A stretch of DNA of 64,000 nucleotides from Owenia fusiformis. Taxonomy: Eukaryota; Annelida; Polychaeta; Sabellida; Oweniidae. Shown here piece after piece: positions 11,501 to 23,500 of this stretch (within the stretch, counting starts at the first letter, position 1; each line of letters begins with the position of its first letter). Location: the NCBI GenBank assembly GCA_903813345.2, contig CAIIXF020000011.1, positions 17,095,754 to 17,159,753 on the forward strand, in the 5' to 3' direction. The notes beneath the pieces were generated by a model, which was not told the DNA's origin, ran no database searches, and worked only from the letters and a program-made list of their open reading frames with translations. The translations under genes were made by a program, and so were the position numbers.

Positions 11501-14500
11501 AAATTTGACGAATTTTGGAAAATCGACATTCCCAACCAATGGGAAATGGTAGGTTTGCCCCAAGTCATATGACAGAATATCCATCCATCCGAGTCCTTGC
11601 AAAAAATACGAGTGAGGCAGGCAATTGAATTTGCTAACTTTATTTAACAAAAAATGATATGTTTCTTCAGAAATTCAACAAAGTTATAAGGCTTTTAAGT
11701 CAAAATTGTTCATCAAAAAACCTCTCCCATTGAATTCACACAGGAGGCGAAAAATTATTTTGAAAAATGACTTTGAAGCACTGTAACTTAAGTATTCATC
11801 AAATAAACTAAACACTTAGGGTACAGAAAAGTTAACGTAAAGATGTTTTAACACGTAGTTCAATGTAGGAGCTAAGGTTGCTAAACGTATGGAGGGGAGT
11901 GAACACAAACCTTTTCATCTTTTCATTGTCTTTGTTAGTGTCGACGTTTACTCCATAAATAGGATTTACAATTCCTTTTTTACTGTTTTTAATGCCATAC
12001 ACATCATTCAGTTTTAAACTCTCATCGGTAAGCCTGAAATATATTACAACATACATTTGTTTGAAATTTTTTATTTTGTTAATTTATTTATTTTTCAAAC
12101 TCAAAATATTCCGTTGTTTTCTTTTGTCTTTTCGGATATGTTTTATTGTTACACTTGGTTAACAATAACTTACATAGAAACAGCAAGTGACTGCCTTCTT
12201 TTGTACTGCAGAAGTAATGTGTTTTGATATAAAAATATGTGGATTGTTATTTAAGATGGTCTATGATCGATTCACATCTAGATGTCAATCGATGTCAGTT
12301 ACAGGATGTATTCAAACAGCGTTTGATTTGCCAAAAATTACCCTGTTTTTACTCTCTTCCAAAAATCCTTTGACCATTTTAAGGACCTGATGAGGATCCA
12401 TATTTTAGGATGTATAGGCGAATCAATTGTTTCAATATAATATTTCAACTCAAGTTTTGTAATTGTAGAAACCCCTGCAGCAAGGTATACATGGAATGGG
12501 GTTTGTGGGCTAAATGATCCATTTTTATTATGATAACTTACAATATTAATGCATTGATCTGCGACATAAAATCAAGATAGACAAGCTTGAGATCAAATAA
12601 CTATCTATATATCACCGAGAGAGATTCTACTTTTATGAACCACCTTTACCCAATATACATTTTCTTGTATATTACATTATATACAATATTTATTTTGTTA
12701 AATTATTACATAATATTAATTTAAGGGCAACTACAGTGGTTTTAAATTGAGTAATATTTACAGTACAAATTACAATATTTTATCGTCGATATATCATAAA
12801 ATTACAAAATATCAACTTTGTGCGAGTTCATCAAATACTCTGTGTTGCTTTTGGCAATTATGAACATATAACTTCTTCACACGTGTCACTTTTTCCCGAT
12901 GGTTTGCACTTGATCCATATGTCTACAAAAGTTTATTGAGCACATCCCATAGTTTCTTGCTTTGTTTCACTTTACAACGATTTTGTGATATAACCTTCGT
13001 ATATAACTAGAGAAAGGGAAACCACCGAGCAATTGTCAATTTCATTTGTATATATATATACACTCCCCTCCATAAGTTTGGCAACCTTTTTTCCCCATTG
13101 AACTACGTGTTAAAGTCTCTTTACGTTTGAATTTTTATTTACTTAACCGGCGATGAAATAGCTTATAATATTGATGGAAAAGTAACTTGACTTTATTTCC
13201 AATACCTCCAAATTTTCTCAATTTTTTCCTCAATTACAATAGGTCGACAATTGATGATAAATTTGATGAATTTTTGAAAATCGTCATTCCCATGTAATCC
13301 AATGGGAAATGGAGGGTTCGGGGCAAATCAGAAATCAGGATATCTTTTCAGTAAAGATCAGCAAAAAAAAATTTATATAGAAAATTGGATTGTCTAACTT
13401 TTTTTAACACTAAGTGTTTAGTTTATTTGATGAATATTAAAGTTACAGCGCTTCAAACTCATGTTTGAAAATAATTTTTCGCCTCCTGTGTTATTTCAAT
13501 GGGAGAGGTTTTTTGAAAAACAATTTTGACTTTAAAGCCCTATAACTTTGTTGAACCTGAAAAAACATATCAATTTTTTGTTAAATAAAGTTAGCAAATC
13601 CAATTGCCTGCCTAACTCGTATTTTTTGCAAGGACTCAGATGGATGGATGTTCTGTCATATGACTTGCGGCAAACCTACCTTTTCCCATTGGTTTACATG
13701 GGAATGTCGATTTTCAAAAATTCATCAAATTCATCATCAATTTTCGACCTATTGCAATTGAGGAAAAAAATTGAGAAAATTTGGATGCATTGGAATTAAA
13801 GTCAAATTACGTTTCCATCAATAGTATAAGTATTTTCATCGCAGGTTAAGTAAATAAAATTCAAAGGTAAAGAGGCTTTAACATGTAGTTCAATGGGGGA
13901 AAAAAGGTTGCCAAACTTATGGAGGGGAGTGTATATATATGTCAAACAAAATTGCAAATTGGACCTAAGTCTGTATAAAAAGCAATTATCATGTTAAAAA
14001 TCCAGATCTATTCTGACAAACGCTCCCCCCGTTTACAGCCTCCATTTGTAAACTCCTCAATAAGCATATTTTGTATTACTTATTCAATGGTTCTCTATTT
14101 AGATGTGACAAACCAAAATGTACGTTCGAACGTAATTGAATGTAGACAGGTCCCAAACTGCACTTATACAGGAATGAAAACACGCAACCTTTATTGTAAA
14201 GCTTTTGTTTGGAATATACACTTTTGGGTGGGTGTCACCCACTCATGTATTGTATATTTGTGCGTATCTAAAACGAAATACACATAAACATTTCGTTTGA
14301 AAATTATAAACGACGTTTAAGATTTATTTCTTAATCACTTTTGAGTATGATGTCAACGAGACAGTGTGAGACTTCACATCTTTATTCAATCTTAACTTAA
14401 GCGTTGGCCACTGGATTTTTAAGAAATATGGAACATCACGGTAAGAGAAAAGTGGAGTAATTAACTACAAAATATTACTATTGAAGTCATATGATCATAA

Positions 14501-17500
14501 TAACAAGCAGTTAGTATTTGATTATCGCGCACAACCTTAATTTTGACGATTGCAAAATATCGCCGATATTATACAATCCGTTGTATTGGTCAATGTCTTA
14601 AAATAGTGATAATTATTTACAAATACCTACTCACAGTTCAGCGTTCTATCTATTTATGTATGATATGAAATTATATTGAAAATTCAAAGTTAAAGCTTGT
14701 CTCTAGTGTCATGTACATTCATAGTGAATTCATAATTTTGGCTGACCCCAAACTTCCTTTAGTAGTTATCCACAACGTTTCGGCTTAAGTGACTACCATT
14801 TCTTGTCCCTCCACAATCTCTCATCACGAGCCTGAATGTGCAAATCGTTTAAGTCGGCACCTTTAATTTCAGTACTAGGGACTCCATTACTCGATATCTC
14901 TGACTTCCCACTGAAAATATTGAGGATAATTAGTCTGCCACTGTTTGTCTTTTTAAATTATAATAACATGATATATTTTTTGCTATCGAGCCAATAATCC
15001 AATGAGCACTAGAGATTACTCAAAATTGTAGTTTTAAATGTTAATGTCTGGTAAAATATGAATGTATTAACAATCGAAACCCGTTCAGTTTCATCGCATT
15101 TGGTATTTTGGTATATGTTTTAACACCGTATTATTATAATATTTGAAAACATAGAATCGCATAGGTGAACCGCAAGATAGATAACAGTTGCATGTTTTAG
15201 TGTGCCAAACGCCGTTGTATAATAATGGGATTAAGATTTCTTCTTTACAAATACGTGTTGAGTGAGTAGCTCGCGCCAATGAAGCATCGACTCCAACGTC
15301 AAATCAAACCAAACTGAGATTTGGGGACAAAGATGTTGGATATATAGGGAAAAATAAAAGTTATTTTGTTTTTCCAGAATAGTCCACAAACGTTTGGAAT
15401 CCAAATATTACTTAATAGCAAAGACATTTGATGAACACGCACAAAGAACAATTATAATGAAAGTAAGTTTTAAATACCTTTCCTTGTCGTCATATTCCGT
15501 AAGAGAAAGGCCTTTGACTGGTTCCTTATTTATGACCATGCTTAAAAGAAATAATCAAACGGCAAAAGTAATGAACACTTCGATAAAAATAACAAGCAAA
15601 CAAATTTCCAGTTTTTAGCTTTCCCTCTTCATTGAGATATTCCCTATTGATAATGGTATTCACAAGAAAAGGCGTAAGCTGACTCCTTCGTTGATTATTT
15701 AACCAGGGTCCAGGTACGTTTCGTGATTCTCAATTCCCAGCCTTGATTGAATATTTTACATCGTTGCTGGGTTTTTAAACGTTTAGTCATCACTTTTATG
15801 ACACTTATGGTTTTTAGATCTTCATTACATTTGCAATAAAAAGTATAAGATAATGAGCCTTATACTAAAGAAGATCTCGCTTACCTACGCTTCCTTCTAA
15901 ATATCAACACAACTATGATAAGAACAAGTATAACGAGAAAGAGGACTCCACCCAATGATCCTCCAACTATTGCACCGACTTGGGCAGCAGGTTGTGCTGA
16001 AAATGTAACGTTACACAATTGAGATATTTAATTATTATGTTACAGTCGATGTCCACGATGGCCAAAAAGAGGCAAAATAAGAACGTTGACAAATCCGTTT
16101 TGTGGTTAAAGAAAATAAATTAATAAGAAAGTACATACATTAAATAGAACATAATCAGTATTAACGCATGATGATTTTCCATTCACATGATCTATAACTT
16201 ACTTGACTGGGATGTAGTAGATGCTGTGGTCGTTGCACTTGGTCCTTCTGAAACAGTTTCAGCCGCAACACTAATAGTATATGTAGTACCCTTTGCTAGG
16301 TTATCTAAGGTGGTAGCAGTTGTAGTTCCATTTTCACTGATTTCATCCCCTGTCGATTGTGAATTCCTATATCGTACGATATATTGCCTGATGATTCCAT
16401 GTGGAATTTCAGGTTCTTCCCAAATTACTACGATACTCCTGTCGGTAATTCCTTCCCTTGGAGTTTGAAGATTGCGTACAACTGTTGGAGCTGCAAACAA
16501 ATTGGATGTATGTATTTAAGCAAATTCAGACTTGATTTTATACTTTCAATGGTCATTTTTCCATATAGCTTTGAAATCTTGTTAAAGTCTCGTATTTAAT
16601 GAACGATGTTTAACGCATCATTTTCGAATGTATATTCTGTAATTATCTTATCATTTATAGACACTTTTAAGGATTTTCCGAAAAATATGTTTGTGCATAG
16701 AAATTTTTATTATAGAATAAGAATTTTTGTATTAGAATTTGTACTAGGATTTGTATTTGCATTGAAACTTGTATTATATAATTCAACACAAGGATTATAT
16801 CTAAGAAAATCTATCGCTTTTACATTATGATATTGAATAACTGATAATAACTAAATTATTGAATATACATATGCATAACTCACGTCCTTGTGGAGTTCTT
16901 ATATCACGTTTATCTATTTCACCAACCGCTACTGTAATGGCCGCTATGGAAAAACTATATTTGGTGTGACCATGTAATCCAGTTACTATATGTTCTTTTG
17001 ATGTAACTGGCAGTTCAACAGTCGAAGCGTTCTTTGCTTCACTTATGACGTATCCTTTCAGTATACCATTGCGCTCCGTTGTTATTGGAGGATCCCATGT
17101 CAGACGAACAGTTGTAAAGTTGTTGGGTAAAACTTCAACTTTAAAGTTGGATACTTTTCCGGGGGCTGTTTAACAATAATGAAACTCTTTGATTAAAAAT
17201 AAACGTATTGACCATTTGATTAAATACATCCGTACAAACTACACGTCGATTTACACGTTGATACCAATGCATTTCAAGGCAGATAGTTGAAGGAAATCAA
17301 ACACGGGGTTTTACACACAAGTATGAAGCATTGAATAATGGTACTTACCTGCTTCATTTGTGCGCTGTTTGACAGGTCCACTCCACGGACCACTCCCTAC
17401 GCTTGTGTATGCTCTTATCTTAATACTATAGTTTGTAAATGGTTTCAAGTCAGTTATGGTAATAGTGGTTTCATAACTATTTGAAAACATTACATCTTTA

Positions 17501-20500
17501 GAAGATGCAGTATTGTTTTGATATTTAATTGAATTTGAGTCCAAGTTGTGTATATAACTTTCATATGTTATTATCTGGCCATTTGGTCTATTTAGTTTTT
17601 TAAACGTAACTGTTAATGATCTGCCATGCGATCCTTGAATTAAACTCACGTTAGATGGAGCATCGCTTGGAGCTGAAAATATGTATTGATATAGAATGAA
17701 ATGAAAATGTATTCAATCTTGTCTCATTACATAATTTATTATTAGGTTTTCGTTATTTGTTGCCTTATATGTTTGAATGCTAAATAACGATATACGTTAA
17801 TTATAAGTAAGAATGAAGACATGAGCTCAAATTATTTCAGTTGTGTTGACTATAATGGGGCTGTGCATCATTGACCAACACGGGGATATCATCAAATCTC
17901 AAAACAGGCCATCGGTTTCCTTTGATTATCACGAAAAATACAAAAAGAACACGTCTATGACCTGAATCGACTTCAAACTTAATAAGTTCACAATATGACA
18001 CAAATGGTTTATCTCATCAAATGTTCAACTATGATGTTTGAAATTGATTCAGGTCATACTTTAAATTAAAAGATTATACATTTTTCATAATGTTTGTGCC
18101 CCCCCACTAGTTATACTAGGGGGTACCAGGGCACAATTCGATGTTTATTTAAGAAATATTTCGCATACACAACTTAGTATTCAAAGTGCTAAAACCTAGT
18201 AAGTGGTTCTATATTTGAGCCTCGTCATAGGAAAACCGGTCTTATCACAAAAATTTAAATTGTGTTACAGAACCAAAAATGTGCCCAAGATTAAGAGGAA
18301 AATGTGCTAAATCTAAATCCATCTTTTTGGTCTATATCTGCAAGAAAAAATTGTTAAGACACAAGTCATGGCTCATTTGAAAGGTCTCTTTGTGCTTTTT
18401 AAGAAAAAAACAAAAACATTGAAAAAATCTGTGATAAGACCCCTTTTCCTATGGCCTGGCTCATTTTATGAACGCTTTTTTGAGGAAATCCATCCCTTAT
18501 CATCACCAATATTGGTATCCCTAGATTTGGCAGAAATAATCAATTTAAACTCACCTTCCTCCCCGGTGATTCCAGTTGACTTATCACTCCAAGGTCCTCC
18601 ACCTATTTCTGTAAATGCTCTCACAACAGCTGCATATCCGGTATAGACACTCAGGTTTCCAATCACTATGTTATTTTCAGCGGTGGTCACATTAACACTA
18701 TCAGCTCTTGTTTTAGAATCTTCCCAGTACATGACAGAATAGTTAGTGATTATTCCATTAGGAAGAACTGTTTCTCCCCAAGAAATATTCAAAGAAATCG
18801 AGTTAATGGGTGATAGTATAAGATTTACTGGAGACCCACTTGGCTCTAAAATGGTATACATCACAAACATTAAGATCTTGATAATGAAAGTAATGTTGCA
18901 AATACAAGTTTCGGCAGAAACTTAATTCGTACAATTAATATCGCGACGAATTGTGATAATAATATTTTCTCTTGTAGAACGAACGTAGACTTACTGTCTT
19001 GGCAAGTTTCGATGTTTTTACTTTGCCTAGTCCCCATCCCCTTGCTGTTGACAGATGTGACATCAATAGTGTAGTTATTATAAGGGACTAGACCCAACAC
19101 AAAATGTGATACTTCTGAATTTATTTCAACTGCCTGTCCATATTCAAGCTCACATCCTCTAAGATGTTCACGCGCTACGTTGTCCGGTAAGGGTTTTGAT
19201 TCGTTAAGACCTTTATATCGTCTGTCCTTCTGCAATTTATGACACCACAAACATTCAGAATATACTCTGCCAATGGATATGGTTGCCAAAGAAATATGAA
19301 ATTCATTCAATAAATGTTAATTCCGTGGATTAAATTCGAAATTGATGGAATTCAGATAATGTCAATTTTTAATAAGTAAAATATGTCACCATGACAACCA
19401 ACGATTCCATTTTATATTTTGTTTTTTGGCGCCGAAGTTAAGAGAATAAGTACATTGTTTTTAACTTAAATGGATCAGTTGGGGTTTTCGGTGCTTGCAG
19501 GACTTAATGTAAACACCGAACAACCGGAAAGAGCAAATCTAAAATTAACTCTGTCCGCAGTTTTAAACTGTTTGTGAGTGAGAACTTAATCATACAAATG
19601 AAGAGAAATATGATGAATGCCTGGCCTTTCCGACCTTGAAACGGGAAATCTCTGGAGAAGGTGATGTTGAGAAAATAAAATGATCAATTACAAATCATGT
19701 GCTAGGGAAACAACAGAAAAATAGATCTTGTTGTGCGTAACTTTGTTTTATGCAGCCATCGTCTTACCCAACATCTTGTGTCATTTGGTGTTTTGTGTGT
19801 CACGTTAAATATTACACCTCTATAACACTTGTTCTTGTTAAACACTCTCATAACATAGTGCCGAATCACTCCGTTGGGCTCATTAGGCTTTTCCCAGCTG
19901 AAGCTTGCATTTCTTGAAGTAACAGAGCCTATATGAAGATTTGTAATATTCTCTGGAACTAAATATTCGCTTTTTGTTAGTTGCTAGCTATAGATACATC
20001 ACAAAACATATTATGTATTGTAATAAATTGAATTATTATATATCTCATGTGTATTATAGATGTTCATTGGTTTATTCATGGTCACGTGATATGAAATATA
20101 TTAATGAACTAATTCCCCGGAAAGTCCTAAATACATGATAACAGGGAAGCTGAAATTACTAATTAGGTGGCCAGTCATTAGTACATTTTGTCTTCCCTGC
20201 TAGCTGGGATTATAGGTGTTGAATGGCAAATGCCTTCAAATGTCAATGAGACCCTGAAAGCATTGAAAGTTGTAGTTAAGATTTTTCATTTCATTTTTGT
20301 TTCCATAGACATATGGGGATATATAATAAAACAAATAGCCACTGCCACATTTTCGGGAAATGGTCTACCTCAGGCACAAGTCAATGGACAGGATATTCTC
20401 TCGGATGTCAATGGGCACGATATTCCCTCGGATTTTGTATTTATTTGCTCAATTGCAGTCATTATTTGTATACTAATGCACACAACAATTTAAAAATATT

Positions 20501-23500
20501 TCTTAAAGTCAATAGAAAAGATAATTTCTGTTGGTTTAATATAATAAATCCTTAGCCAATGGAAAAATCATTCGATGATTTCGACTCGAATACTTACAGT
20601 TTTCATCAGTAGGTTTTATGATAGGTTGAGAACTTTCACCAGGACCTTTTCGGTTTACTGCCGACACTTTGACTTCGTAGGGAATACCTGTGTGAAAAGG
20701 CAAGACTTTACAAGAAAGAAACAAATGAAAACTGGTGAGACACAGTAATACACAGTTCTTTATTTATAACATAGCTCATAATAACGGTTGGGCATTTCGA
20801 GAGGAAAACATGTAGATTGACATGATTATGTCATATTTTAGTTTTACATTTTTAGACACTATATTGTGAACGAACTGATACACTAAATGGCGAGTTTTAA
20901 TGTCAGATTATGTTCATAGATGTCCCGTGCCCTACAGATAGTAACTATACTGCGAGAGAGGATGGATTCATAGATTCCCTGTTCCCAGAAGTAAACTGAA
21001 ATGCCAGAGATAGCATTCGTAGATATCCCATACCGAGGAAATGTAAACTCTAATGCCAGGGATTGCACTCGTTAATGTTCATTGTACGAGAGAAGTTATC
21101 GAATGCCAGAGATTGCATTTGTTGGACAGCTAATATTTTCTTTTACTGGGCATATTTTAATTTGTATAACTATCACATACAAAAGGGTAATATGAAAAGT
21201 GAACCACTAAAACTGATGAATATTTAAGTTTAAGGGAATTGTGTAATACCCTGCCATGTTATTTCCCCCGACTCAGCTACCTGGTGGCGAAATTGGTAAC
21301 TACCTATTCGCATCTGAGTAATTGACTGTCAACTGACAATTAACCCAGTGATAATAATAAAATAATGTCGAAGTGCTTAAAATAAATGCATAGAATATGA
21401 TATGATAAGGCAATCAATTAGTTAATGAGCTGTCCTTAAAAGTGAAAAATGTATCATTAATTGTGAATTATATATAATAATAATAATTTTAAATCTAAAA
21501 TGGGGCGTGGCTTTTCACAAGCCTTTAATAGTGAAATTGACTTACACGGAGCACCTATCATATTAGCATACGTAACTGACCTAATCTTATTCGTTTAATT
21601 CGATCAAGATTGTGTTATAATAAGCCCCCCCCCCATAATGAGTAATGGCTAGAATTTACCTGCATTTAAGTCAGGAATTGTATAAGATGTCTCTGTTCCA
21701 GCAGATCTCCATCTAAACTGACTTTCTGTACATACTTTGTGGCCCACTCTAAAGTTAAGAATGCGGCCATTTGTTACACGTGGTTCATCCCATGATATCG
21801 ACAAGGAAGTTATTGTTGCTTTAGTCACCTTCACATTGCGTGGCTCTTCGGATACTATTAAAACGAGACAAACATTTACGAATATGATTACAAAATCGAA
21901 TCTGATTTCATTTGTATGGTCTCAGACAGCTAATTGTACATGTATGTTAGTCCATGAAAGTATAATAAAACGAGGGTTGATTCAAAAGTTCTTAATATTT
22001 TATTTTAAAAGTCTTAATATTTTATGAATACTGTTCATATATGGCCTTAATCGTCTAATATATAGTAGTTTCATTTTGTGAAATAAATAAGCAATAAAGG
22101 ATCTAGTTCACTCTCCATTATGATTTCCCCATGTACAAAATGAATCATTTTTAGGTGTAACATAAAGAATGCAATGGAAAATATTTAAGCATTTGGACCC
22201 ACATGGGTTGAGGTTGAGGTCATTGAGTTCAGTAAGGGTGTATTGACTTGACATCGGATGTGTTCCATTGACTTAACATGTCGATATCATCAGATTCCAA
22301 TGGAAGCCATTGATTTCTATTGATTTTCACAAAAATACCTAAAATACATTATGGCCTAAATCGATTGAAAATTAAATAATTTCACAATATGACACAAATG
22401 GTATATCACATCAGATGTGCAAATATGAAGTTTGCAATCGATTCAGGTCATACTTCAAATTAAAAGATTATACATCACCGGTTTTGGAAAAATGCTTCAA
22501 AAGCAACTTTTACACATATAAAATGCCATACAACTTTGTAAATCCAAAGATTATACTGTTATGTTTCATTAATTAATAACATATTTGAATAAGATGTAGG
22601 GATATGTAGGATATATAATGGATTTTGACAGATATAAAAATACTTCCTGGTTTGGAATCTATGCCCCTATACTTCATGATTGAATTATTACCCCAATATG
22701 TGGCCCATACATCAATACAGTGCTCAATATACAATATATATGTAGGTCAACAAGATACTAGTGTGCACATAAATGTAATAATAAAAGCAGTATACTCATT
22801 TTGAAAAACCAGATGAACAAATCGTTTTTCATGGGGAGATCATAATGGAGAACGCACTACTTCCTTTGACCAGTAACATAGGTGTATGGTTACCATAGCA
22901 ACATGTTAACAGGGTATACGGAGCAAGAGTGCGACACATTTTAGAGCTAGGAAAAAGTTGGCACTTAACGTTTGACACTTTCAAAAGGTGTCAGTCATGC
23001 CTGTTATTCAATAAATTGTTTAATTAGACCAATCCTATATGTGTACACTGTTTTTCTGTCCGGGAAGTTGTCTCATTATGCTTAGTTCTATTGAATATAT
23101 TTCAATGTTTTTTTTCTTGTTTTTCTAAAAGTGATCGCGTGATCAAGCAAGTGGTACGACATGTTACTGTTGGTGACCTCATATATTTTTATAATGAGAT
23201 CACATATGCCAACTATGACATGGATGACATCACATCACACACGGTTCTGTGATATGTCGTTTTTTGCTTCACATATCCTGCTCCCTGTTAACATGGTAAC
23301 CAGACACCTATGTTACTGGTTAATGTATTGACACGTCGCAAATAGTTCGTGCACGTATTGTTACACATTTTCGCTTTTTATCACGACAGAATGTGAAGTT
23401 TTTGAGTTAAAGGGTAACTGGTCTGTAATTAGTAACTAGTGGACAAACTAGTAACAAAATCAATTCAATGTTTAATGACGCCATTTGGACCATAAACCCA

